A stretch of DNA of 42,223 bases from WS-7 sp036505295 (GTDB lineage: Bacteria; Eisenbacteria; RBG-16-71-46; SZUA-252): assembly GCA_036505295.1 (NCBI GenBank), contig DASXTQ010000081.1:1-42223 (forward strand). Direction: 5' to 3'. The notes beneath the pieces were generated by a model that saw only the letters and a program-made list of their open reading frames with translations, was not told the DNA's origin and did no database searches. Positions 7,693-15,998 of this stretch are shown piece by piece; the stretch's first letter is position 1, and the number at the start of each line of letters is the position of its first letter. Position numbers and translations under genes: made by a program.

Positions 7693-9089
7693 GCGACTAC
7701 CTCCCCGTCCAAATCGTAGTGGCGTGCCCGTCCGATGCGGGCCTCGACCACCTCGCCCGCCCGGAGTTCTCTCCCGCCCGCCGGCGCGCGGACGTAGGTG
7801 ACACCGTCCACCTCATATCCCTGTTGCTCCACCCGGCCGACCCAGACGCCCGCGCGTCCCGGAACCGTTCCATCAACGCGCACTCGCACCTCGCGTCCGA
7901 CCCACCTGCCCCACACGGATTCCGCGACCTTCCGCTGCGCCGCCATCAACGCCCGGCGGCGCGAGAGCTTTACGCGTTCCGGGATCTGGCTGGCCATCCG
8001 CCCGGCGGGCGTCCCATCCTCGCGCGAGTAGGCGAAGCATCCCACGTGGTCGAGCTCCGCCCGGCGGACATACCCGAGCAGCTGATCGAAGTCCTCCTCG
8101 GTTTCGCCCGGGAATCCCACGATGAAGTGGGTCCGGATCGCAACCCCCGGAAGACGGCTACGCAGGGTCTCGATCAGCCGTTCCATATCCGCTCGGCGCA
8201 CCTCCCGGCGCATCCGACGGAGCATCGGATCCGTAACGTGCTGGAGAGGAATGTCGACGTACCGGCACACCTTCGCTTCCTCTTCAAACACCTGGATCAG
8301 CGCTTCGCTCCATGTCTTGGGGTGGGTGTAATGCACCCGGATCCACTCCACACCGTCGATCGAGGCGAGCGCGCGAAGGAGCTGCGGGAGTCGCGACTCG
8401 CCGTAGAGATCCTCACCATAGGAAGTGGAATCCTGCGCGATCAGAAGAAGCTCCCTGACGCCCGCCTCCGCCAGCCTGCGGGCCTCGAGAACCACCGACT
8501 CCAGAGGACGGCTCCTCAGGTCTCCCCGGAGCTTCGGGATGATGCAGAAGGTGCAGCGGAAATCGCACCCGTCCGCGATGCGAAGATAGGCGACATGGCG
8601 CGGCGTCGAAACCGCGCGGTGCGCGGCGAGATCGACCGCGGTCCCGGGCGGCCCCACCTCGAGGATCCGCGATTCCGGGGAACGAAGCACACGGTTCATG
8701 ACGCGGACCATCGCGTCCACCTGCCCGGTGCCGACCACCGCGTCCACCTCCGGGATTTCCTGAAGCAGCTCCGCCTGAAAGCGCTGCGCGAGACAGCCGG
8801 CGACCACGAGGCCTTTGAGCTTTCCTTCTCTCTTCAGGGCGGCCATTTCCAAAATCCGGTCGATGGATTCCCGCTGCGAGGGTCCGATGAAGGCGCAGGT
8901 GTTGACGATCGCGAGATCGGCGTCTTCCACGTCCGCGGCCATCGCGAACCCGCCGCGCGCCATGAGGCCCGCCATGATCTCCGAGTCGACGAGGTTCTTG
9001 GCGCATCCGAGCGTCACGAGCGCGACGCGCGTCAGAGCTTGGCCGTCGGGCCCGGGCTCCCTCATCTTGAGCGCGACCGGTGCGATCAT
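7689..9089 (-). CDS. rimO: Ribosomal protein S12 methylthiotransferase RimO
   Basis: A radical-SAM enzyme that adds a methylthio group to an aspartate of ribosomal protein S12. The 466 residues show the N-terminal UPF0004 domain with three cluster cysteines (Cys29 in TLGCAKNLVDSE, Cys65 in NTCAF, Cys99 in AGCLAQR), the radical-SAM cluster CDFRCTFC (Cys175, 179, 182), and a C-terminal TRAM-like domain. GCAKNLVDSE is typical of RimO rather than MiaB, which modifies tRNA. It overlaps ftsK (ATGA) and the following exported-protein gene (GTGA) by four bases each. SAM for the reaction comes from metK in the same cluster. Confidence 0.93.
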   Translation of the reverse strand: MIAPVALKMREPGPDGQALTRVALVTLGCAKNLVDSEIMAGLMARGGFAMAADVEDADLAIVNTCAFIGPSQRESIDRILEMAALKREGKLKGLVVAGCLAQRFQAELLQEIPEVDAVVGTGQVDAMVRVMNRVLRSPESRILEVGPPGTAVDLAAHRAVSTPRHVAYLRIADGCDFRCTFCIIPKLRGDLRSRPLESVVLEARRLAEAGVRELLLIAQDSTSYGEDLYGESRLPQLLRALASIDGVEWIRVHYTHPKTWSEALIQVFEEEAKVCRYVDIPLQHVTDPMLRRMRREVRRADMERLIETLRSRLPGVAIRTHFIVGFPGETEEDFDQLLGYVRRAELDHVGCFAYSREDGTPAGRMASQIPERVKLSRRRALMAAQRKVAESVWGRWVGREVRVRVDGTVPGRAGVWVGRVEQQGYEVDGVTYVRAPAGGRELRAGEVVEARIGRARHYDLDGEVVA

Positions 9090-11446
9090 GCGTTCGTTCC
9101 GACCCCGGGAGGCGCTTCGTGCGCACGGTCCGCGAGCTCCTGCTCCGTGACCAGCACTTCACGCCCCTTCGCCCCCTCCGAGGGCCCTACCACGCCGCGC
9201 TCCTCGAGCAGATCCAGGAGACGCGCCGCACGCGAGTATCCCACCTTGAGCCGGCGTTGGAGCATGGATGTCGAAGCCTGCTGGTGGAGCACGACGAGGC
9301 GCATCGCCTCCTCGTAGAGCTCGTCGTCCGCGTCCGACTCCGGAACGCGGACCTGCTCGAGGGCCGAGTCATCCGCCACGACCGGCCGTCCCTGGCTCTT
9401 CAGGAATTCCACCACACGCTCGATCTCCTCCCCGGAGACGAAGGCACCGTGGATCCGATACGGCTCCGGCTTTCCGGCAGGGAGATAGAGGCAATCGCCG
9501 TTTCCCAGGAGACTTTCGGCACCGTTCATGTCCAGGATCACGCGCGAGTCCGTCCGGCTCGCCACCTGAAACGCGATCCGGGACGGGAAATTCGCCTTGA
9601 TCATCCCGGTGATCACGTCCACCGAGGGACGCTGGGTCGCCAGAATCAGGTGAATCCCGACCGCACGCGCCATTTGCGCGAGACGGCCGATCGGCTCCTC
9701 GATTTCCGTCGGCAGGAGGGCCATCAGGTCGGCCAGCTCGTCCACCACCACGACGATGTACGGAAGCTTCGGCTCTTCGACCTGTAAAGGGTCGAGGTTG
9801 AGACGGTTGTAGGCCTCGACGTTTCGGGCCCCATGCCGCGCGAGCATCTGGTAACGGCGCTCCATTTCCTTGACGCAAAAACGGAGCGCCTGCGCTGCTT
9901 TCTTGGGATCCGTCACGACCGGCATCCTCAGATGCGGGATCCCATTGAAGGGGGTGAGCTCGAGCATCTTGGGATCGATCAGGATGAATCGAAGCTCCGC
10001 GGGGGTCCGCGTGTACAGCAGGCTCATGATGAGGGTGTTGATGCACACGCTCTTTCCTGACCCTGTCGCGCCGGCGATGAGCAGATGCGGCATCCGCTCG
10101 AGCGAGGTGGCGAAGGGGGCGCCCGCCACATCCTTGCCGAGCGCCAGGGGAAGCGCGTCCGCCGTGTCCTGAAACGGCGCCGAGGAAATGATCTCGCGCA
10201 GAGACACGGTCGCCTTGACTCGATTCGGAATCTCGATCCCGACCGCGGCCTTCCCTGGAATCGGCGCGACGATCCGGATCCTCTGCGCCTTGAGCGCGAG
10301 CGCGAGATCGTCCTGGCGGTTCAGGATCTGGTTCACCTTCATCCCGGGCGCGGGCTCGTATTCGAAGAGGGTGATCACCGGGCCGGGATGCACCTCGGAT
10401 ACCTTTCCCTCGACGTCGAAATCGGCCAGGGTGCGCTCGAGCACGCGGGACAGCTCGAGCAGCTCTTCCTCGTGGACCGCCTGCCGGGTCGTCTCGTGCC
10501 GGTCGAGCAGCTCGATGGACGGCAGCTCCGCCTCCGGTACGGCGATGGGACCAAGCTTGAGTCCGGCTTCGACCCCCGCCCCGGCGCCTTGCCCTCCTCC
10601 GGCGCCTGAGCCCCTCTGCGGCAGGGCGCTGGGTGGAGCGCCTTTCGGCGCCTGTGGCGGAAACGGAATGCTCAGAGGCTCCGCGCGCCCCTCGGCGTCA
10701 CGACGCGAGACAATGCGCGGACCGGACGGCGGGCGCGGTCTTTCCCGGCTGGACCCCCAGGCGCTCGCGGTCTCCTCTTCCTCGATCGCGGGAGGCTTTC
10801 TCCCTCGGGCGGTCGAGAAGGGGGCTGACAGAGGGTTCGATTCGTCCGGGTCCCTCGACTCGACTCGGGCCTTCCCTTGACCCTTTCCCCGCCGGAATGG
10901 GGCGACGAGAGCCCCGAGCGCCCCCTGAATGGCTTGGCGCACTGCCTGCGAGGAACCGATCTCGAAACCGATCACCCCGACCACGACGAGCCCGGTCCCC
11001 AGCGCCAACTCCCCGCCAATCTTGCCCAGGATGCGAGCGGCCGTGAGCCCCACGAATTCGCCCAAGGCGCCGGAAATGGGACGGTTCCCCGACGTGACAA
11101 GATGGAGAAAACCGAGGAGGAAGAAGATACCGATGACGCCCAACGCGGTCCGGATGCCGGTCTCGAGGGCGGGCTTGAGCCGGAGGCGATTCCACCCCCA
11201 CGCGACGAGGGCGAGCGGGAACGCCCAGGCACCCACGATCCCGAGCCACGACACGAGGGTGCCGGAGAGGAGCGCCCCAAGCACGCCCCCCTGGTTTCGG
11301 ACTGCGCCGGTACCCAGAAGCTCACTCGTCTGATCCCGCGCGTCCCGCGTGACGAGCGCGAGCGCGAGGAACGCCCCGATCGAAAGAAGGCAGAGTCCCA
11401 AGATTTGGAACTTCCGCCGGACCGAGAGCCGGCCCAGGAGCCACAT
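9086..11446 (-). CDS. ftsK: DNA translocase FtsK/SpoIIIE
   Basis: A septal DNA pump that clears chromosome termini during division. The 786 residues have four membrane helices in the first 165, a Pro/Gly-rich linker (about 190-300), the motor domain with Walker A GATGSGKS (459-466) and Walker B region LPYIVVVVDELADLM, and a C-terminal winged-helix gamma domain (STSMLQRRLKVGYSRAARLLD) that reads polarity sequences. The size is that of the short-linker type rather than the 1300-residue E. coli form. The ATG at 11446 sits eight bases after ahcY, with no strong ribosome site; the end overlaps rimO by four bases. Confidence 0.95.
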   Translation of the reverse strand: MWLLGRLSVRRKFQILGLCLLSIGAFLALALVTRDARDQTSELLGTGAVRNQGGVLGALLSGTLVSWLGIVGAWAFPLALVAWGWNRLRLKPALETGIRTALGVIGIFFLLGFLHLVTSGNRPISGALGEFVGLTAARILGKIGGELALGTGLVVVGVIGFEIGSSQAVRQAIQGALGALVAPFRRGKGQGKARVESRDPDESNPLSAPFSTARGRKPPAIEEEETASAWGSSRERPRPPSGPRIVSRRDAEGRAEPLSIPFPPQAPKGAPPSALPQRGSGAGGGQGAGAGVEAGLKLGPIAVPEAELPSIELLDRHETTRQAVHEEELLELSRVLERTLADFDVEGKVSEVHPGPVITLFEYEPAPGMKVNQILNRQDDLALALKAQRIRIVAPIPGKAAVGIEIPNRVKATVSLREIISSAPFQDTADALPLALGKDVAGAPFATSLERMPHLLIAGATGSGKSVCINTLIMSLLYTRTPAELRFILIDPKMLELTPFNGIPHLRMPVVTDPKKAAQALRFCVKEMERRYQMLARHGARNVEAYNRLNLDPLQVEEPKLPYIVVVVDELADLMALLPTEIEEPIGRLAQMARAVGIHLILATQRPSVDVITGMIKANFPSRIAFQVASRTDSRVILDMNGAESLLGNGDCLYLPAGKPEPYRIHGAFVSGEEIERVVEFLKSQGRPVVADDSALEQVRVPESDADDELYEEAMRLVVLHQQASTSMLQRRLKVGYSRAARLLDLLEERGVVGPSEGAKGREVLVTEQELADRAHEAPPGVGTNA

Positions 11447-11454
11447 GGCGCTGC

Positions 11455-12741
11455 TTAGGTCCCCTGTTGCCAGGAAGCGAGGTAGGCGCTCTGCTCAGGA
11501 GTGAGCGTGTCGATGTGAACCCCGAGCGCTTCCAGCTTGAGGCGGGCGATCTCCTGGTCGAGCGCGACCGGAATCGGATAGACGTTCGGTTTGAGCTCGC
11601 GCGCGCGGGTGAGCAAATACTCGATTCCCAGGGCTTGATTGGCGAAGCTCATATCCATCACCGCGGCGGGGTGCCCCTCGGCCGCAGCGAGGTTGATCAG
11701 CCGGCCCTCGCCGAGAACGAAAATCCGCTTCCCGTCCGGAAGGGTGAACTCTTCCACGAAGGGACGCACGGTGCGGACGGCTTTTGCTTCCTTCTTCAGC
11801 GAATCCAAATCCAGCTCCACGTTGAAGTGCCCGGAGTTCGCCACGATCGCGCCGTCTTTCATGGCGCGGAAGTGATCGAGGCCGAGCACGTGGACGTTGC
11901 CTGTGACCGTGACGAAGACATCTCCGAGCCGGGCCGCCGCGGGCGCGGGCATCACCTGGAAGCCGTCCATGACCGCCTCGAGCGCCGGCAACGGATCCAC
12001 CTCCGTCACGAGGACGTGCGCCCCCATACCTCGCGCGCGCGACGCCACACCGCGGCCGCACCAACCGTAGCCTAGGACGACGAACGTGGATCCCGCGAGG
12101 AGCCGGTTCGTCGCGCGCAGGACGCCGTCGATCGTGCTCTGGCCGGTCCCGTAACGGTTGTCGAAGAGATGCTTCGTTTTCGCGTCGTTCACCGCGAGGA
12201 TCGGATACCGGAGCGCTCCCTCGCGGGCCATGCTGCGGAGCCGGATGACGCCGGTCGTCGTTTCCTCGGTTCCGCCGATCACGTTCCCGATCTGATCCCC
12301 CCGCTTCGTGTGCAGCACCGTGACGAGATCCGCCCCGTCGTCCATGGTGAATTCGGGCTTCCAATCGATCACGGCGCCGATGTGGTTGTAGTAGGTCTCG
12401 GAATCCTCGCCCTTGATCGCGAACGTGGCGATGCCGTACCGATGGACCAAGGCCGCCGCGACCTCATCCTGAGTGGAGAGCGGATTGGACGCGCAGAGCG
12501 CGACCCCCGCCCCGCCCGCCTTCAGCGTGAGCATGAGATTCGCGGTCTCCGTCGTGACGTGGAGACAGGCTGCAATCCGCTTCCCTTGGAGCGGGCGCTC
12601 CCGCTCGAATCGGGCTCGGATCTGCCGGAGCACCGGCATCTCACGCTCCGCCCACTCGATCCGGTTTACGCCCTGCTCCGCGAGCTTGGGGTCGCGAACG
12701 TGCCCTACCCCGCTCATCGTTGCTGTCTCGCTAGGCGTCAC
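11455..12741 (-). CDS. ahcY: S-adenosylhomocysteine hydrolase
   Basis: Splits S-adenosylhomocysteine, the by-product of methylation, into adenosine and homocysteine, using bound NAD. The 428 residues show HVTTETANLM near the N-terminus, the substrate-contact region NDAKTKHLFDNRYGTGQS, the NAD-binding GYGWCGRGVA and the C-terminal family ending. The GTG at 12741 is preferred because GGAGG lies eight to nine bases upstream; an ATG at 12717 is an alternative with a poorer site. It overlaps metK by 11 bases, so the SAM-making and SAH-clearing enzymes are made together. Confidence 0.95.
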   Translation of the reverse strand: MTPSETATMSGVGHVRDPKLAEQGVNRIEWAEREMPVLRQIRARFERERPLQGKRIAACLHVTTETANLMLTLKAGGAGVALCASNPLSTQDEVAAALVHRYGIATFAIKGEDSETYYNHIGAVIDWKPEFTMDDGADLVTVLHTKRGDQIGNVIGGTEETTTGVIRLRSMAREGALRYPILAVNDAKTKHLFDNRYGTGQSTIDGVLRATNRLLAGSTFVVLGYGWCGRGVASRARGMGAHVLVTEVDPLPALEAVMDGFQVMPAPAAARLGDVFVTVTGNVHVLGLDHFRAMKDGAIVANSGHFNVELDLDSLKKEAKAVRTVRPFVEEFTLPDGKRIFVLGEGRLINLAAAEGHPAAVMDMSFANQALGIEYLLTRARELKPNVYPIPVALDQEIARLKLEALGVHIDTLTPEQSAYLASWQQGT

Positions 12742-13927
12742 GCTTCAATTCCTCCACGCGGTCGAGCAGCTCCCAGCGGAAGCCTTCGTTCTCGCGTCCA
12801 AAGTGTCCGTAGGCGGCCGTCTTTCGATAAATCGGTTTCCTGAGATCGAGGTGCTGAATGATCGCACCCGGCCTCAAATCGAAGTGCCGGCGCACCAATT
12901 CCTCGAGCCTCGAATCGGGCACCTTTCCGGTTCCGTGGGAGTCCACCATGACCGAGACCGGCTGCTCCACCCCGATGGCGTAGGCCACCTGGACGGTGCA
13001 ACGGTCGGCGAGTCCCGCGCCCACGATGTTCTTCGCGACGTATCGGGCGGCATAGGAGCCGGAGCGATCCACCTTCGACGGATCCTTGCCGCTGAAGCAT
13101 CCGCCGCCGTGGCCTCCGAAGCCGCCATAGGTGTCGACGATGATCTTGCGCCCCGTGAGCCCGGTATCGGCGCGCGGTCCCCCCAGCACGAAGCGCCCGG
13201 TCGGATTCACGAGGTAGATCGGCTCGCTTTCAATCATCTCGCGCGGCAGCACCGGACGGATCACGTCGCTGATGAGCCGGTCGGTGAAGCGCTTGTACTC
13301 GGCCTCGGGCATCTCCACGTGCTGCGTCGAAAGAACGACGGTGCTGACGCGGCGGGGCTTGCCGTCCTCGTATTCCACGGTCACCTGGGATTTCCCGTCT
13401 GGGCGAAGCTCCGGGAACCCACCGGACCGGCGCGCGACGGCCAGCGCCCGAGTCAGCGAATGGGCGAGACGGATCGGGAGCGGCATGAGCTCGGGCGTTT
13501 CGCGGACGGCGTAGCCGAACATGAGGCCCTGATCTCCCGCGCCGGCGCGATCGACCCCCAGCGCGATGTCCTTCGACTGCTCATCGATGCAAGTCAGCAC
13601 CGAGCAGGTCTCGTAATCGAACCCATACGTCGGGTTGTCGTAGCCGATGTCCCGGATCGTGTCCCGCACGACCCGCGGGATGTCCACGTAGCACTTGGTT
13701 GTGATCTCACCCGCCACAAGGGCGAGCCCGGTCGTCACCAGCGTCTCGCAGGCGACGCGGCCAGCCGGATCCTGGGCGAGGATCGCGTCCAGGATCGCGT
13801 CGGAGATCTGATCCGCGACCTTGTCGGGATGTCCCTCGGTCACCGATTCGGATGTAAAGGCCATCCTTTTCTGCGTCGTCGGCTGCTTCTTCGCTTCTGG
13901 TTTGGCTTGCATCACCGGAACGGTCAT
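12731..13927 (-). CDS. metK: S-adenosylmethionine synthetase
   Basis: Makes S-adenosylmethionine from methionine and ATP. The 398 residues include FTSESVTEGHPDK, the signature GAGDQGLMFGYA and the second signature, here GGGCFSGKDPSKVDRS, in which a cysteine replaces the usual alanine of GGGAFSGKD. The ATG at 13927 overlaps the previous stop by four bases and has a GAGGTGG ribosome site about nine bases upstream. It gives an N-terminal extension of about 20 residues (rich in Gln, Lys and Pro) before the family core, which could instead begin at an internal ATG. No SAM riboswitch is possible upstream because there is no gap. Confidence 0.96.
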   Translation of the reverse strand: MTVPVMQAKPEAKKQPTTQKRMAFTSESVTEGHPDKVADQISDAILDAILAQDPAGRVACETLVTTGLALVAGEITTKCYVDIPRVVRDTIRDIGYDNPTYGFDYETCSVLTCIDEQSKDIALGVDRAGAGDQGLMFGYAVRETPELMPLPIRLAHSLTRALAVARRSGGFPELRPDGKSQVTVEYEDGKPRRVSTVVLSTQHVEMPEAEYKRFTDRLISDVIRPVLPREMIESEPIYLVNPTGRFVLGGPRADTGLTGRKIIVDTYGGFGGHGGGCFSGKDPSKVDRSGSYAARYVAKNIVGAGLADRCTVQVAYAIGVEQPVSVMVDSHGTGKVPDSRLEELVRRHFDLRPGAIIQHLDLRKPIYRKTAAYGHFGRENEGFRWELLDRVEELKRDA

Positions 13928-14907
13928 GAAGATTCCACCTCGGATGAGTCGACCACGTTCAAGCGCTGGTGCGCGCCGCGCACCACCGCGTTCTCCCCTA
14001 CCACCGAACCGTCCAGCACCGTATCTTCCACGATCGCGCCTTCGTTCACGATCGAGTTGCGCACCACCGCGCGGCGCACCTGCGCCCGGGGACCGATTGA
14101 AACATGCGGACCGATGACGGCCGCTGTCACATCCGCGGTGGGATCCACAGCCACGGGGGGCAGCACAACAACCCCCTCGCGGCTCACGGGTGTCGCGAGC
14201 TGCTCCAGCAAAACCCGATTGGTTTCAAGAAGGGTTTCCGCTTTGCCGCAATCATACCAGCCCGCCACCGGAAAGGGGCGGAGTTCCTCTCCGCGCTGTA
14301 GAAGAAGTTGGAGCGCGTCGGTGAGCTGCACCTCTCCGCGTGTCAGACGCCCCTCGCGGACGAGAGTCTCCAGGCAATCAAAGAGGAGCGGCCCGTTGGC
14401 GATGTAGTAAAGCCCCACAAGCGCCAGCCTCGAAACCGGGCGCTCCGGTTTCTCCACCAGCTCCACGATCTTCTCATCTCGGACCGTTGCGACCCCGAAT
14501 CGGCGTGGATCGCTCACCTCGCACACCCCGACCCGAGAACCGTTCGAGACGAGATCGCCGATCGCGGCCTGCACGATCGTGTCGCCCAATATGATGAGAA
14601 GCGGGGCCAGCCCCGCCGCCTGCCTCGCCTGCGCCACCGCATGCCCCAGGCCGAGAGGTGCGCTTTGCACCACACACTCGACACGGAAATCCTTCCGGGA
14701 GGCCCCGTACTCGCGGATGCGGTCACCCAGGGCGTCCGGACCGATCACCAGAATTACCAGCTCCGGCCCCGCCGGCTTCAGCTGGTCCAGAATGTGGGCC
14801 AGGATGGGCTTCCCAGCCACCATCAGGAGTGCCTTCGGGGTGCGATCGGTGAGGGGCTTTAAGCGCGAGCCGGTGCCCGCAACCGGGACGATGACGACCG
14901 GCTTCAC
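13924..14907 (-). CDS. Sugar nucleotidyltransferase with left-handed beta-helix tail
   Basis: Transfers a nucleotide from an NTP to a sugar-1-phosphate. Residues 1 to about 235 are the RmlA-like domain with the signature GTGSRLKPLTDRTPKALLMV and ILGDTI as the metal-binding strand. The rest (VGPHVSIGPRAQ-like repeats, for example VIGPHVSIGP and SIVNEGAIVED) reads as a left-handed beta-helix, as in long-form glucose-1-phosphate thymidylyltransferases and GlmU-like proteins. The substrate (glucose- or mannose-1-phosphate) cannot be fixed from sequence. It overlaps the sugar isomerase gene and metK by four bases each, which supports a link from hexose phosphate to nucleotide sugar. Confidence 0.88.
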   Translation of the reverse strand: MKPVVIVPVAGTGSRLKPLTDRTPKALLMVAGKPILAHILDQLKPAGPELVILVIGPDALGDRIREYGASRKDFRVECVVQSAPLGLGHAVAQARQAAGLAPLLIILGDTIVQAAIGDLVSNGSRVGVCEVSDPRRFGVATVRDEKIVELVEKPERPVSRLALVGLYYIANGPLLFDCLETLVREGRLTRGEVQLTDALQLLLQRGEELRPFPVAGWYDCGKAETLLETNRVLLEQLATPVSREGVVVLPPVAVDPTADVTAAVIGPHVSIGPRAQVRRAVVRNSIVNEGAIVEDTVLDGSVVGENAVVRGAHQRLNVVDSSEVESS

Positions 14908-15998
14908 TTCCCGAGCGCTCGCTTGAGCGCGGTGACGCCGGGGAGCGTGCTCGGATCCACCCCGTTCAGGAGCGCGAGGTAGTAACTCACGAAATCCCCA
15001 TAGGTTACGCCCCAGAGAAGCCGCACCATCGGATCGTCCCCTTCAAGCATCACGGTCTCCACGTGAATCTTCCGTTTACGCAAATAGGCCGAGAGCCATT
15101 CGAAGCGCCTCACGATCCTCGGATGGTCGCCAGGGTCGCGGAGCAGAACCGCGGCGAGCCGACCGACGATCCCGCCCGGGTTCACAAACCCATCCACTTC
15201 GTTGTGATTCATCTCGGGAAGTACGGAAACCCATGCGAGATGCTTCGAGTTCTCGTTGAATTGCCCCTTCCAGCGCAGCGCGACAGGCTCGGCCGTGCGT
15301 TTGTCTGCGACCAGCACGATCGGGTGCCCCTTCAACTGTATCGCCAGTCGTTTGGCCGGGTTACGAGATTCTATCACGTCCGGGGAGAAGGCGATAGAGG
15401 CCTTATCCAATGCTTTGGCCGTCCGCTCGAGGCGTTCTTCCGCGTCCGGCAGCACCCCGATGTGGTGGGCCACGTGCGCGAGCGCCGAAAAGGAATACCC
15501 CAGCGCCGCGCGCGGCGGAAACCCCGCCGGCAGAAGGGCGACCGGGACGCGATCCGCTTGCGCCCGCTGGGCGAGGGTGCCCCCCGACGCGAGCACAAGG
15601 GTCCGCGCGCCGAGCGGCGCCAGCGCGCGATAGGCGGTCAGCGTTTCCTCCGTCTCCCCGGAGTAGGACGAAAACACCAGGAAGTCCTCCGGCGTAATCC
15701 AGGACGGAGGCTCGTAGTGACGCACGACGTGGACGGGCACCGCCCCCTCGCGATCGGCGAGCACGCGGAGGAGGTCGCCTGCGATCGCTGACCCTCCCAT
15801 GCCGAGCACGATGAGCGCGCGCGGCCGATGGGGTTCGAGGCGCCGCACGGCCTCGGCCGAGATGGTCCCTCCGGCCCGAAGCTGGGCCGGAAACCCTTCG
15901 ATCTTGCCGGCCATCCCGTCCGCGTCGAGCCGCCCCATCCGGGATTTCGAATCGAGCGGGCGCTCTCGGCGCGTCCGGCTCGCGCGGGCCGGGGTCAT
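14904..15998 (-). CDS. Bifunctional phosphoglucose/phosphomannose isomerase
   Basis: Interconverts fructose-6-phosphate with glucose- or mannose-6-phosphate. The 364 residues contain two SIS-type sugar-isomerase halves; GMGGSAIAGD (66-75) and SYSGETEET (111-119) bind the phosphate, and NENSKHLAW and EMNHNE lie in the C-terminal catalytic part. The start is set at ATG 15998 because it overlaps the EI stop as ATGA; the open frame extends to 16085 but those residues are not family-like. Lying directly after EI, it is well placed to use hexose-6-phosphate delivered by the PTS. Length suits the archaeal/bacterial Pgi/Pmi type, not classical Pgi. Confidence 0.9.
   Translation of the reverse strand: MTPARASRTRRERPLDSKSRMGRLDADGMAGKIEGFPAQLRAGGTISAEAVRRLEPHRPRALIVLGMGGSAIAGDLLRVLADREGAVPVHVVRHYEPPSWITPEDFLVFSSYSGETEETLTAYRALAPLGARTLVLASGGTLAQRAQADRVPVALLPAGFPPRAALGYSFSALAHVAHHIGVLPDAEERLERTAKALDKASIAFSPDVIESRNPAKRLAIQLKGHPIVLVADKRTAEPVALRWKGQFNENSKHLAWVSVLPEMNHNEVDGFVNPGGIVGRLAAVLLRDPGDHPRIVRRFEWLSAYLRKRKIHVETVMLEGDDPMVRLLWGVTYGDFVSYYLALLNGVDPSTLPGVTALKRALGK

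Noticed and set aside
12715..13927. SAM riboswitch before metK or ahcY
   Set aside because: Both genes overlap their upstream neighbours, so there is no leader in which one could lie.
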